In this document: piece by piece, positions 30,899 through 44,269 of the stretch
Layout of the letters: every line of letters begins with the position of its first letter
How positions within the stretch are numbered: the first letter of the stretch is position 1
From: Coriaria nepalensis
Taxonomy: Eukaryota > Streptophyta > Magnoliopsida > Cucurbitales > Coriariaceae
Direction: 5' to 3'
DNA length: 64,000 bases
NCBI GenBank assembly: GCA_027186245.1
Contig: CP114487.1
Location: 868,001-932,000, forward strand
The notes under the pieces: generated by a model
Told to the model about the DNA's origin: nothing
Databases searched by the model: none
The model's input: only the letters and a program-made list of their open reading frames with translations
Program-made: the position numbers and the translations under genes

Positions 30899-33800
30899 TG
30901 AACAATCTGCCCGCTATAAACAATCACTAATGATTCTTCAGTTCTTGATTAGAGTTTATGCTGGATCATTCTTTTAGTTAATCCAGCCATCAGAGATTCA
31001 GAATCAACCATAATGTGTTATTTCATAGGATTTGCCTTTAAAAAAATATTGGGTTTGTACACGTGGTGGAATCAGGGAAGTTACCGGCGATATCCAACGT
31101 GGGTCCCACCTCCTGAAATCCGGGCCAGGGAATGATTAGTATTGCTTGTGCGAAGCTGCGTATTCCATGCAGCCTATTAAGTTCAAGTATTTTTGGGCCG
31201 AGTTCAAAGCCCAGAACCAATCTCTCTCTCTATCTCTCTCTTTTTTCTTTTTCTTTTTTCTTTTTTTTTTTTGGTGCATTGTGGGCCCCACTATAATTTC
31301 CAGACATTTTGGTCACATAATTCTTATTTAACATTTTTAGATAAAATAATAAAATATATAAAAAATTAATAATTAATAAATTAATAGATTCAAATATTAA
31401 AAAAAAAATAAAAATTTATATAAAATTTATTCCCTAATAATTACCTTCTTTTTTATTTTTAAATTAAAAAATTAAAATACATTCACAACTTTATGTCTAG
31501 TCAGTGGTCTTGTCCATCAATTTGGGAATAAAGTGGGACCGTTAGAAAAACTTGTGTGAGTTGAACATTAGAGGAATCTGATGGTGGAAACTAGATACCC
31601 ATGGAATCTTTAGAAATTCATTGGCTTCTTCTCTTTTGCCTTTTTTTTTTTCTCTTTTAGCAAAGTTGATTTTGACTCCTCAATTCTCATTTATATTAAA
31701 TATATATTTATATATTATTTGTTATCTTTTAGAATAAATTCTAAAACCTTATAATGAATTTAACAAAGTACGAATTTATATATATTTATATTTTTTTTTA
31801 ACACTCAAAGATGGATTTTATTGACTCACAAATAAATAATTAATTATTATTTATTTATTTATTTATTTCTGTAAATAATTATGTTTTGTGTGGCTGCATG
31901 AAAAACGGCGGTGAGTGGGCATAAAGGCTACAACAATTTTTTTGTAAGAAAATGAGATGGCATAATTTAATACAAACAACAAAAAAGGTTACACTTTTAA
32001 ATCTTTTTTTTTTTTTTTTTTCCTAAGATTCCCACCAAGTTTTTGCATACATGTATTTAGAGGGAGAGAATTCTTGATACCATATGTTATATGGAGATGT
32101 CATTTTCACTTATCTATCAAGTGAAATTGACAAAAGCTTACACATACGTATCTATTTAACAAAGACATAATATTTCAAAATCAAGTGATGATACATGTAT
32201 ATCTATATTTTTAATAAGACTATATCATTTAAAAATTAAAAATATAAGTTTAACCCGAATTAATTGTACTCTTTATAATTTTATTCGAAAAAATTATATA
32301 TTTCTTATTTTCTCCTCTAAGTTATTTATTTTTCATCTTTTCACCACACAGCTCCATTAATGGAAGCTTGAGAGGTTCAACCACCATCAATGGAGATCAA
32401 GAGCTTAAATTTGAGCTTTGAGACATCCATTAATGGAGATCAAGAGTTCATATATGAGCTTTTTCCTTCCATTAATGGAAGTTTCGAGCTCAAATATGAG
32501 CTCTAGAGCTCCCTCGATCTCCTTCCATTGATGGAGGGATGAGGTGAAAAGAGAAAAAAAAAATTATGTAGAAAATAAGAAATATATAAATCATTGAGAT
32601 ATATAGTAAAAAAAAAAGAAAAATGAATTCGAGTCAAATTTGTATTTTAATTTTTGATTGATGACATAACAATACTAAAAATATAAATTTACGTGTGTCA
32701 TCGTTTGATTCATGTTGATATGTCAAAAATTTGACATGTTAGTGTCAGTGGCTTAAAAAATAATCAGATGGACTAAAAATCTAATTTTGATAACATAAAA
32801 ACTAAAAAGTTGACCGGAGACTAAATAAGGATGAGTTCGTGAGGACGCGTTGTATTAATCCTATGTGTTTCAAATTTTTGAAACCTATTTATCAAAATAA
32901 ATAATTATTATAGTAAACCTATTTGAGTTATATTATTAAACTAGGAGTATGAATCAATTCACATTTAGTTAGCTATCAAATTCCTCATATTTAGCCTAAA
33001 AGCTAATATGCTATCTTTTTAGATTTAACTAATCGCTTTATAGATTATGCATATGATTTTCTATCATATTTCTTATATGTCAATTAAAATAAAATATTAA
33101 TATTAAAATAATAAAGAGAAAAGAGAAAATATGAATACATAATAAAAGAAAAGTAAAAAATAATAAAATAAGAGAGAAAAAAGTTTAGCTAATTTAAATG
33201 GAAAGTTAAATATAAAGAATTATGATTTTTTTTTTTTTTTACAAATTTTCTTCAAAATTTTCAAAATTATAAGGGTCCGATTAACAATAATTTTAAAATA
33301 TAAATATTTTTTTCAATCGTTAATCATATTTAATAATTACTTTTTTTCTATTTTTTAAAATTCATTTTTTAAAAAACGGTAAAAAAAAAAAATCAACATT
33401 ACATAACACTACAAGAAGTGATTTATACTTTCTTCAACTAAAAAAAATAATTTTTTATAATTATTATACAAAATATTTATAAGAAACTAAATTTTAAAAT
33501 ACGGTAGCAATCGGCATAACTAATTTGAACATTTAGAATGTGACTGCTATTAGGGTGGAAAATACAATTTTTATATACTTGGAGGGAATAATTAAGAATA
33601 TACAAAATAATGAAAAACGACATGTTGTATTATATATATATAAGTCACCACAACAAGTGGTTATCCAATACAGCTCATGCACAAAATATATTCGAAGCTT
33701 TTCTATCTTTGATTTATTTTTTTAAAATATTGAGGACCAAAAAGCCATTTGCTATTTACAAAGGCAGGTGGGTCCTACGAGGTTTATTTTGCTGACGAAG

Positions 33801-34171
33801 CGTCCACATCACCCAATCATCACGATTGATGCCTGATGGATGCCCACTTCAAACCGTACGGAACTACAATAGTAACTACATAATGTAATAAAAGAACAAC
33901 ACCGCCGTCTTTTCCCTTTTGTCTTTCCTTTTCTTTAGTTTTTTATTATTTTTTTAATTATTTTTTTTTTCACTTTCACTTTTAGCGGCCGGCACGGATT
34001 TTTAAAACGATCCCAACGACCTGGCAGCAACTTCCTCAGTCGCCAGTTGGTAATAATTTTTTTTTTTTCGCACCCTTTCAATTTTACCAAAATAAACTCC
34101 AAAAAGACAAGTAAAAACCAGCAGCTCTCCACGTGGATCATGACTTGCGATAGATTCTGTGGGTCCTACTT
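30899..34171. other. Very AT-rich spacer with foldback element
   Basis: About 3.2 kb without a recognised gene, dominated by A/T runs and low-complexity tracts (for example ATTTATTT at 31848-31868 and T-runs at 31255-31272 and 32005-32022). The only organised structure is the inverted repeat at about 32180-32710. Confidence 0.5.
32180..32710. mobile_element. Foldback/MITE-like element with long inverted arms
   Basis: Sequence at about 32180-32350 is repeated in inverted orientation at about 32530-32710. Paired blocks include ATATATTTCTTATTTTC with its complement near 32572-32590, TCTTTTCACCAC with GAGGTGAAAAGA, and TCAAGTGATGATACA with its diverged complement near 32690-32708. The loop holds about five short units centred on the palindrome TCCATTAATGGA (or a variant) alternating with GAGCTCAAATATGAGCT-like palindromes. 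No ORF is present. No target duplication could be fixed, so the class is unknown. Confidence 0.65.
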
Positions 34172-35173
34172 CTAACGAGTTGCGGCAGCGGCAGCAACAG
34201 CCGTCATTGAAACTTGTGCGGCAGTCATGATATCTGACGATGATCTGATTGTAGCCGTCCGATCATTGTGATGATCATCAGGATGCAAGAATCGATCGAC
34301 GATAACAGTACTTGGCAACGTGACAAAGTCTTGCCATGCCTCGTCTGATTTTCTCCCATGCTTGACAAATGCTTCGGTAGCATCCAACCTATGCATATTC
34401 CAATTCCACTTGTGTTGAAGACGATGAATCTTTTGTAATTGGCGACAGGCTAAATTGCATGTATTTTGCTTTATCTTGTCAATGGCTACCTCGAGAATCC
34501 ATGCAAGTGTCCTATCATCAGCACCATTATTCTCGGCATGGAAAAATTCGTCCAGCTCGGGTACACCGATCGCACGTCGAATCCCGCAGGCATAATCCGA
34601 TTTGGGATTGAACATTCTTCTCACCTCTTCGACCAATCCGGACTCGACCATTCTGTCGACTCGGTCGGATACAAAATTGTTAAGAATAGGCAAAGACACG
34701 TCGATCCACAGAAAACAACACTCGTATCGAAATTGAAACTCGGCGTTATCAGTCACCAGCGCTTCTATATACGAGTTGGAGCCACCGGCGATGATTGGAA
34801 GACGATCACATCCTAAGATCGATTCGATGGCTGATGATGCTTGATGTCGGAAATCGGTTGCGGTGAAGTATGAGTTGGGATCAATTATTCCTAATAAATG
34901 GTGGGGAACTCCATTGCATTCTTCTTCAGTTACTTTGTTAGTAGCTATGTCAAGGCCTTTGTAGACTTGCATTTTGTCCGAGTTTACAATCTCAGCAGGA
35001 AATCGGGTTGCGAGGTCAATGGCTAGCCGGGACTTGCCTGTGCCAGTTGCGCCCATTACGAACACGACTTTGTCTTTCTTATGAAAGAATGGACGTAACG
35101 GCTCCATGTTGAGACTCCCTTGAAAATTCACAAGGGGTTGCATTTGTTTGCAGGCAGACAGAGAAAACTTCAT
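34172..35173 (-). CDS. IPT5: Adenylate isopentenyltransferase (cytokinin synthesis)
   Basis: A single-exon gene of 333 residues, the usual structure and size for plant ATP/ADP IPTs. The enzyme joins dimethylallyl diphosphate to ATP or ADP, the first step of isoprenoid cytokinin synthesis. The P-loop GATGTGKS is at residues 41-48. Further blocks are EIVNSDKMQVYKGLDIATNK, GVPHHLLGIIDP, LPIIAGGSNSYIEALV, YECCFLWIDV and GIRRAIGVPELDEF. The start context and VVFVMGATGTGKSRLAIDL favour the IPT3/IPT5 group. I prefer IPT5 because the next gene but one is a UPF0613 hydrolase followed by LUL and HIPP genes, an order I recall around AT5G19040. The first 30 residues could act as a weak plastid leader. 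The tail is Ala/Thr-rich. Confidence 0.93.
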   Translation of the reverse strand: MKFSLSACKQMQPLVNFQGSLNMEPLRPFFHKKDKVVFVMGATGTGKSRLAIDLATRFPAEIVNSDKMQVYKGLDIATNKVTEEECNGVPHHLLGIIDPNSYFTATDFRHQASSAIESILGCDRLPIIAGGSNSYIEALVTDNAEFQFRYECCFLWIDVSLPILNNFVSDRVDRMVESGLVEEVRRMFNPKSDYACGIRRAIGVPELDEFFHAENNGADDRTLAWILEVAIDKIKQNTCNLACRQLQKIHRLQHKWNWNMHRLDATEAFVKHGRKSDEAWQDFVTLPSTVIVDRFLHPDDHHNDRTATIRSSSDIMTAAQVSMTAVAAAAATR

Positions 35174-35369
35174 ACCTGTTTTAACCTGTTGGTTTGACCA
35201 ATATCAACCATTAGATACTAAACCCATCCTAAAAATCAGTTTCAGCTGAAAATTACAGACAACGTTAATCGCACGAATCCTTACACACACTGTACCTTTA
35301 TTACCAAAGACGCGGCGAGCTGTGTGAAAATGTTCCGTACGGACCGTCCTTTTTGCTTGAAAACTGATG

Positions 35370-35480
35370 AGCTTGAGAGAAGAGAGAGAGAGAGAGAGTG
35401 AGAGAGAAAGAGATAGAGGGTTTGCTTTTAGTCTTGACTCTTTGCTGGGTCTAGTTAAGCTTCTGGGTCGTATATATTCT
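35370..35480 (-). promoter_or_regulatory. IPT5 core promoter and CT-rich leader
   Basis: On the minus strand a TATATAC-type TATA box is at about 35470-35478. It is followed by a pyrimidine tract of CTCTCT repeats (35377-35415), about 200-240 bases upstream of the ATG. The transcription start is inferred to lie near 35440. Confidence 0.5.
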
Positions 35481-38044
35481 GAGTCTATACACACGGGCCG
35501 GAGTTTCAAAAAGGAACATGAATTAAATAAGCAATTAAGACAACGTTTACAGAAAAAGAAAAAGAAAAAAAAAATTTTTAAATACGCGTTTTAGCTTGGC
35601 TAGCAAGTAGCAAAGGGTCAAAAAGACACTTATAATTAGGTCAGGCTTGATGGAAGCTGAAAAGGGTAAAGTGAGCCATTATACATTTCTCCAAATAAAT
35701 ATGGCAAATTTCAAATTGGGTCAGACTTTTTATTTTTTTTTATTTTTTATTTTCTTTCTCTGTGGGTTTATGAGAAAATATGTATGATTTATGAGGAAAA
35801 TTAAGTCGTGTTGACACAACAATGGAGTAGTGGGTATTTATGCTACGACCTAAGGGGTACTGCTTTGGGAAGTGGATGAACAGTGAATCTCTTATAAGTT
35901 GTAAGAACTACTATTTTTTTAACCTCCTTTTGCCTTTAGCATTAGTCAAAGAGGTAGATGCCGCATGACCCAGTACTGTGGGTATGCTTAAAAATGCCCT
36001 TTACTATTAATACATCTATCATTGTGCTTAATTTTGATTGGATCTTAGGTAGCTTAATTAATTCCTTAAGTTATATTAGAGCATTAATTCCTTTGCTAAT
36101 TAAAGAACTCTTCTTTTTTAGGGGGGAGGAGGGTATATTGTACGTTGGAGGCAATCGTTGGGCTTAGAATGGATTCTTCATAAATAAAGGGTTCCAACAA
36201 GTAACTTATCTTATATATTCGTTATTTATTTTATCTTTTAATTTTGTTTATTTTTTCCTAATATTGGATTAGTGCTTGATATTTGAGGCAAAGCCAATTG
36301 TAAAATTGATTTTAAAGAATGCAATGGGTTGGATGTAAGAACTTTCCTGTCATCGGTGGTTTTGCATACCTAGTTAATGGATCATATATATAATGTATAT
36401 ATAAACAATAAATTATACCTAACAACAAGAGTTGATACGTGTAATACTTTACTCTGGCCGGCGTACTCTTAATGGTTCGGATTAAATTACATCATCTCTT
36501 TCTGACATCAAACACTAATATGACATGGATCGATAATATATAGCACTCTAGATTAGCTCGGAAACTAATCTTATATCTGAATTTTCTTATAGTACCTTTC
36601 ACTTACTTAGTAATAAGAGATGTATTCCTTCCCTAGTTTATATTGGCTATGAGAGTCCAAATCTTTTGAGGGTAGGGTTTCGTTGCATCCATGAATGGGA
36701 AGTGTAATGAATCCTAGCCAAAGGGAAAGCATATGAGAGAATAAATGGAAGATAAACTTGTTTTTGAATGGTGGTGGCTTAAGTAGGGACCCTCGAACCT
36801 AAAACACTATTAATTTGATTGACTACACATTCAAGAATCTTTATTTTTCTCCCTCTCTCATATGTACTCATGATCGAAACTTCCAACTTAATGCCACCTT
36901 TTTCTTTTCCTGGTTACATAATTAGAATTACACAAGAATCGAGCTGTAAATGCACACGGAACACACGCGCGACAAGAAAGGATTGAACTTAAGGCTGGAC
37001 TTAGTGTTCTGTCCCGTTTTTTCTTTTTTCTTTCTAGAGACAATCAGGTGATTAGAAAAGCTTCAAGAGTCATTAGAAATTGAATTACCTCAAGGTAATA
37101 TTAATGAACGTAATTTAATAGGAGCAAAATATTTAAGATTATCTTAATTAAAGAGATGAGGAAAAGAAAAAAAAATTTATCCACATGCATGCAGGTACCA
37201 ACTTGTCAACTAATGTATTAATTAGCATTGCTATTAAAGTAGCTTTAATATAAACTTATAGAGAGAGGGTGGGTCGCCTTCATAATAAATATTGAGAATT
37301 TGAATATATATTAATGTACATGACTATATATTAAATGGGTCTTAATTATATTGAGCGTGATGTGAAAAAAAAGGTACCCACTTTTAATTTATGAAATGGA
37401 AGTTCCACTAAATATTGATCAAGATTATATATGATAATCCTACACTTTATAATAGCCGCCCAATCCTTTTGTTTCTTTCAATTTCATATATATATATATA
37501 TACTTGTTATATAACTTACTACGAAAAAGCGTAGAGAGGATAACTCATGAATGAAGAGGATACTTTAGCGACTAATCATATGATGTTTGCACTAAATATG
37601 TGGTTAATTAAGATTTTGACTCTCACCTAGTTAGCAGTTTCTATTCGTTAAGTAGGATTAGCAAGCGCAGAATTAGGAAGGAATTTTAGAGAAGGTAAAA
37701 AATATTATATAAAAATTATGGTAGATAAAAGTAAACTTTAAATAAAAATTTAAGAATTTATTTAAATAAAAGTTCACCACCGTCCCTTAGCTCTACCATG
37801 AGGATTTAGCATTTTAACTAATCCACCCTTTTTCAGGTGTTCTATTAGTTCAACAAGCTTAGTTTACTACATGCTAGTAACTTTTTTTTTCTTTTTTTTA
37901 AGAATGAGCAGCTTAGATAAAGAAATTATAACTTAATGAATGAAATCTCTTATCTATTTTTGAGCAAATAAAGAATAATATAATGAGGAATCGATTCTTA
38001 ACAAAATGAGGAACTGAATTCTCAACATAAAATAAAGTAGTTGA
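35481..38044. other. AT-rich spacer upstream of IPT5
   Basis: Contains the IPT5 upstream region and non-coding AT-rich DNA with short (TA)n runs (for example about 37488-37502). No gene or complete mobile element was recognised. Confidence 0.5.
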
Positions 38045-39180
38045 TTATGTTCCTAAACGGGCTAGAGCATCAACCACAAAGTTACATTTCGTAAACACAT
38101 GAGCAACAGTAAAAAGAAAAGAGAGAAGCCATAATTGAATAATATTCAAAAAATGCGAGAGGCGCCAATCTAAACAATATTTACGGATGACTTGTGTGAG
38201 AGTCATAGAATCAGATTCAACAATAAGAGGGAGATAGCCAAACTGTAAATCAGATTCAACATAGTTACGAATAAGACAACCACCACCCGCATTACTATAT
38301 TGATGCAGAAAATACCCATCAACGTTTAATTTAAAATGATCTAAAGACGAGGCGACCCACATATAAAGACATAAAGGACGCATAAGTTGCATAAAAACCT
38401 GACAGTCGAAATTATTGAAAATATTCTTCTCCAAAGTAGTAGTTGCATGCATGGAAGACCAACACTTTGTAAAATCTTAATAACCTTGTGAATAATCATC
38501 TAACTATGCATTTTCTTCTCCTCGCAATGAGCATTATTACGAGAAATCCAAATTTTTCAACAAATGAGAAAGGAAATAAGAGTCACAAACTGTTTAATAT
38601 GGCCAATAACATGAGAAGTAGACCACCAAAGCATGAGCTTGTTAAGGATGAGTTGTTGCAAATTATGAATACGACACACTCTAGAGAAAAAACCCCACAC
38701 CTAAGAGGTTACCTGACTGTAAGAAAAGAGATGCGAAATAGATTCCTTACTCCTATCGTGACAGTAGAGGTAAGCGAAAGGAAAAGTAATCTTTATTTTT
38801 TAAATGTTGGCATCAACGACAACGACATTCTTATAAATTTTCAAATCAAAGAGCTTAATCTTCAAAGGTCTATTAACGTCCGAAAGGTAAAGAAGGAAGG
38901 AGTCCTACCATGATGAGCGGCAATAGCAGACCATGCCAACTTAATAGAAAACTCGCAATTCTTATTTGAGTCCAAACCCTCCTATCAAACTCCGAGTTGA
39001 GTAAAGAGATAGCTCCTTCAATTTGAAAAATTTGAGGGGTTGAGATAGCAAAAAGTCGCTAGTATCTATTATTAACAGTATCGTAGAGAGAAAACTTAGA
39101 ATAAAGCTCAAAATTTATGCAAAGGAGACCAGCCCTCCAATCATCCATCCAAAAGATAGGAGAACTTAGTCTTTATACCA
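38045..39180 (-). mobile_element. LINE retrotransposon 3' remnant (zf-RVT and RNase H region)
   Basis: On the minus strand the distal part (38045-38450) reads like a plant LINE RNase H domain: HFKLNVDGYFL, GGGCLIRN, LPLIVESDSMTLTQVI, and NFVVDALARLGT at the end. Upstream fragments (38500-39180) in several frames resemble the linker and reverse-transcriptase C-terminal region: FWMDDWRAGLL, EFDRRVWTQIRIASFLLSWH and KESISHLFSYS, then KIWISRNNAHCEEKKMHS. Stops and frame changes are frequent. Only the 3' end is present, as is common for 5'-truncated LINEs. Confidence 0.8.
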
Positions 39181-40618
39181 GTAATTTTATACGAATCCTA
39201 CTCTCCATTTCTCCTTGTATATATAGAGACAGTTATTGATCATAAGTAAACTTACATTAGAAAGATACAAATATACACGCAACTATAGACATGGTTCAAT
39301 GAATTCAAATTCCACACGATTTAGGCTATAAATTGATTTGAAATGATAACTTTAGTAACATGGAAAGTAAAATTAATTACTAATCAAAAGTTTGTAATTG
39401 TCAGTTTCTATGGAAACAAGGGAGACTAGTTTATATGTCTTTCTTTCTGGCCATGATTACAGGTAGCTAATAGCTGGTGGAGATTAAGAAGTACATTTTG
39501 TAATCAGAAGTCAAAGATTGCAAACAAGAAAAGAAGATGCATGGAAGTGAATCAACTTCGGAATCTTACAAAAATTAAAAACTATTTTATGTTCTGTCGT
39601 TACTAATCTTCACCTCATCTACTGGTTACTCTCTATATGCCCATACCCGACTGCAATTCAACTTCCTTGCATAATATCTACTACGCAAAAGTAATCAATG
39701 TCAACGCAAAGAAGATTTCAAAGTCAAACTTATATTAAAATAAAATAAAATAAAAAAACTAAAAAAGGTTGAAACTTGGAGATGGAAACAGGTTTGAACA
39801 ACCATGCACAAGGTGGGTTGGTTCCAGCTTCGCAAAATCTTAGTCAGCCTCTAATTTTTACTTTTATACGTTACATCAACCGAATCGAATCAACATTAGT
39901 TCATTCTCGTAGGGTTTGATACACATACCATACCATAGCATACCATGTATCCAGTTAGAAAAATGAATTCATCTAGAAGAAGTGGATAGAAAGTAAGATC
40001 ACATCCATCATGTCCTTCATAATAGCTAGCTACAAGTCTATGAACACTCATTTGTCATTTTCCGAACCGTCTAAAAATAGTAGGGTGGAGGGTTAAAGTG
40101 TCAAATTTATATTCATACCCACCTACTAAAAAAGAAATGCTTAATAATTCTCCTCTAGATTCCAGCTTTAAGGCTAAGCTAAAAATGGAGTTGGGAATCG
40201 AATTAATTATTTGTCTTCTTGTTGGGAGTACTTTGTTTCATGGACGCACGCACTTACTACTTACTAGTAGTAGGAATCATCTTTCGTCCCCATTACAGAT
40301 CGGCCCAAATCACAAACGTTGTCGACCCAATAACATGGTTTATGGACCAAATTGGGCTCTCTTTGTGGGCCTGATGCGATCGGAAGGCCCAGAAATGGCA
40401 GAGAGTGGGCGGTTATGAATCGGCAAAGTACTAGTCACGTCAGCAGGGAAATAAACGGGCCCGGCTTTCGTCTTCTGTCTGATTTCTCATTTCAGACCCA
40501 GAATCCGTCTTTCGCTTTCCGCTTCTTCTTCGCGCTCGTCCCTAAAACAGGAAGGTTGGAAATTTGGAATAAAAATGGGTATGGCATGGTGTTAAATCGG
40601 AGGCTCTGATACTTACTG
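39181..40618. other. Spacer and promoter of the UPF0613 gene
   Basis: AT-rich DNA up to about 40280, then a more GC-rich stretch with GGCCCA/GGGCC motifs (40305-40395) like plant site II/TCP-binding promoter elements. No additional gene was found. Confidence 0.5.
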
Positions 40619-43567
40619 ATGATGAATCTCTCAGCTTCTTCTTTGTCTTCGTTATCTACGTCTGCTTCGTCATCTTCGTCATCTTCATCGTCGACGACTT
40701 CATGGATCTCTGGCATTGTCCGAGGCCGTTCCGATAGGTCTGGACGCTTAAACGTTTCCGGGAATTCTGCTTCCGTCTCCGGGGCTGGAGATCTCTCCGG
40801 TCCGGTGTTGCGGAAGAACCAGTTTCGAGGAGTGCTGTTCAAGTATGGATCGAAGCCAGTTCAGGTCGGTAGATCTTTCTTTTTTTGGATGTGATTGATG
40901 GAAACGTGGATTCGGTTATTCATATTTCAGCTTGTATTTGTTTAGTATTACAAAATGGATATTGAGTGTGCATTTCTCTAATTTTGCATATCAAATATTA
41001 GATGCTTGAGTTTTACATTTGGCTTAGTCCCGCTCTTACCAGTTCTTGGATTGGAGATAAATTATATATCGTTTATAAGCTAGTTGTTCTGAATCCGTGA
41101 TAGACTCATAGTTAGTCTTCTCTTAGATTTCTGCGATTTTTCACATTAATGTTGATAGGAGACGTTTTTGTACGTATTGGATCTTTCTATCGTGCTTTTG
41201 TAGATACACTTCGAACACAAGGACCTCAATTTTGTTCCTACAATTTTGTGCTCATACATTTAAGTTTCTGCTCGATTTTTATGTGCTATGCAGGTTGCAT
41301 TTAAAACAGGTGACTATCGACAACAAGTTATTTTTATCGGTGGACTGACAGATGGTTTTCTTGCAACAGAGTATGTTTAGTGGCACTTGTTTTGCGACAA
41401 AATTTTATTCCAGTTATTATCCTGTATCCTTTCTCTCGGTGTTTCCCTAGTTCCCTGCGGTGAAATATAAGCAGAAAATTGTGTTGCAACATTGGCAAGA
41501 TGTTTAGTATTAATCGATTTCTTATAAAATTTTGAATCGATATTATTGTACTTTTGCAGTGGGTGGATAAGTAATACTTCACTCCTATTGTATGATATTT
41601 CTTACAGGTACTTAGAACCTCTTGCCATTGCTTTGGAGAAGGAAAAATGGTCACTTGTTCAGCTACTTCTCTCATCATCATACAGTGGATATGGTACCTC
41701 CAGCTTACAACAGGTAAGACATACTGCTTTGTTTTATACTTGTCTATTTATGTGGAGTTTCAGGTGGAAATAAATTATTCATAAAATTTTGAGTATCTTA
41801 TGCTCGTGATGGGCTTGAGTATCTTATTGAACATTTTAATTCTACTTTACTCTAAAGATAATGCATTCGAGGTTGGATTGCTACCGATTTAAGAAAAAAA
41901 CAGAAGACATATGAACCATAGTCATCTTGTATTATTTTTCCCCATTGTTTAAACCTAAACATTCTGCTACACTATCTATAACACTTTCCCCATTTTGCAT
42001 TTAGGATGCCACGGAGATTGATCAACTGATTAGTCATTTGATCAACAAAGAAGATTCTGAGGGTGTTTTACTTCTTGGGCATAGTTCCGGATGCCAGGAT
42101 AGTGCTGAATTGCATGCTAAACTTGAAAAATATCCAAAGAAGTAATTATTAAGCTTTGTGTTATTTTCACATGAATCAGGATATAGTTCATTACATGCGT
42201 ACAAATACTGCATGCTCCCGAGCAGTTCGAGCTGCCATTTTGCAGGCAATTACCTATCAATACTCAGTTGTTATTTTTTCATTCGTTTTTTTATATGCTT
42301 ATATGGTTTCTGAAATGTCTAAATTGTCGCTATTAATTCCACTTCTGCTGTACATAAAATTGCACCTTTTACCGATGACTACTATTGATATGCCAGGCTC
42401 CAGTTAGTGACAGGGAGTACAGAGCAACTCTACCTGAAACAGCGTCCATGATAGACTTGGCTTCAACTATGATAAGTGAAGACCGAGGGTCAGAATTAAT
42501 GCCAAGAGAAGCCGATCCAACTTCCCCTATAACTGCCAGCAGGTGGGTATAAGATCATGTTCTGTGGACCTCACTAGTTGCCTTATTACTGTTGTCAATT
42601 TCCTTGTCAATTCATTAAGGACTTGCCCTCTCATTCCTGTGGTTGTATATTGTATACAGTTGATAGCTATCTGGAGATTTTAAATCAACTGTCCTAAAGA
42701 TAAGAATAATGGAATGGTGTAGCTTAGCTGCAATTCTTGCACCATTCAAGAAAAATTTGTGGTCTACATTGACACTACATAGAAGATTGTTTTAAATGCT
42801 ACTAGCACTTGCTGGCAGGTATCACTCCCTTTGTTCTTACATGGGAGATGATGACATGTTCAGTTCAGACCTTAGTGATGACCAGCTGCGGACAAGACTT
42901 GGGCACATGGCCAGCACACATTGTCAGGTTAAACATCCCTCCCTCCTTTTTTTTTTCTTTTCGTCTCTTTTTATTTAGTGGATAAATGTTTCATACGTAC
43001 ATCAATAATCATGCCTACAGCCTTTTATGCGTTATGTCTCTTGTTCTTTGAGATTAAGCTATTAATATCAAGGAGTACAGATAAAGGCTTAGGAATGTTT
43101 CAGTAATCAAATTGGTTAGGCAATTTAATCAGCATATTATCTGAAGAGATAAAGGCATTAAAGCATATGCCTTAATCCTCTTCTTTATTGCATTTTTATC
43201 AATACAAAGCTACTAGGGGTTTTGATCATTCCTGCAGGTTATCTTTTCCATGGCTGATGAATATGTGCCAGAGTACGTGGACAAGAAAGCTTTGGTTGAG
43301 AGGTTAGAATGAGCCCGTGTAAAATTTACATCCCCCCCAGTGAGACACAGAGGGAGGGAGAAAACATTAGAGTTGATTTTACTTAATGACCAATGTTCTG
43401 ACTTCCTGAGTTTATGCAGATTGTGTAGAACATTGGGCGGTGCAGAGAAAGTTGAGATGGAATATGGGAACCACTCTCTTTCTAATAGAACCGAAGAAGC
43501 CGTCCGTGCCATAATTGGCTTTGTGAAAAGCGAAGGACCCAAAGGGTGGGATGATCCATGGAAATAA
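40619..43567 (+). CDS. UPF0613/DUF1749-type alpha/beta hydrolase
   Basis: Nine exons: 40619-40864, 41294-41370, 41608-41713, 42005-42101, 42187-42245, 42397-42542, 42819-42927, 43238-43302 and 43420-43567, giving 350 residues. After a Ser-rich start that could be a transit peptide come the family blocks: GVLFKYGSKPVQVAFKTG, VIFIGGLTDGFLATEYLEPL, nucleophile region VLLLGHSSGCQDI, CSYMGDDDMFSSDLSD, MADEYVPEYVDKKAL, and EMEYGNHSLSNRTEEAV with the likely catalytic His. The protein resembles yeast and plant DUF1749 hydrolases; the substrate is not known. Two introns are odd. Intron 4 has no GT at the position that keeps all conserved residues. Intron 5 begins GC (42246-42247). The gene sits between IPT5 and LUL. 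Confidence 0.9.
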
Positions 43568-44269
43568 CTTAACATTCTACCTTATGACTTGATTTCCACG
43601 AGTCATGTGTGTATGTTTGAGGGAATTTTGATCCATTTATTGATTATTTATTCATAAAGAGAAACAAATTGTAGGAGATTTTTCTGTTACTGTAAGCAAT
43701 TCTAGATTCAAAAGATGCTTCACCATCTTCTGGTTCTTGACAAGATGAACTTACCACGTGGCTTTGCCCCCTTGGATCCTCCTTGTTTTGTTCCTGCTCC
43801 ATTCAACTTCAACACCATCACTAAAATTTCCTTCACGGCAATTCTGTGGACCTACCTAGCCGCACCCACCTGTCCCAATTTAACTCCACCTCCAACTCCC
43901 TTCACCCAATCTGCGGAACGGTCAAACTCCAAGTCAACTATATATCTATACGTACGTATATATGTATAGTTCAAGTTCCAAAGTCAAAAGGCCGAAGACA
44001 CTCTAATCCTACTATACCGACATTTTGAAGGCCTCGATAAATCCCCGAACCGATTCATTTCGACTAGATTCTGCAAATCCTCCGCTCGAATATTACCCAA
44101 GCTTGAAACTTGCAGACAGTCCGATTTCAGCAGCAGAGAGATTTGGACATGAAGATGGACCCGCCATGGAAAAAGCGAAGACTGCAAAATTAGCAAAGAT
44201 GGAAGGTACAGAGGCTTAGAACCAGAATTTCCTTGTCAGAACTCAGAATCCATGGTGTAGTGGTTCTTT
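43568..44269. other. Spacer downstream of the UPF0613 gene
   Basis: 3' flank with no recognised gene. Short frames at 43715-44220 have no family match. Confidence 0.45.
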
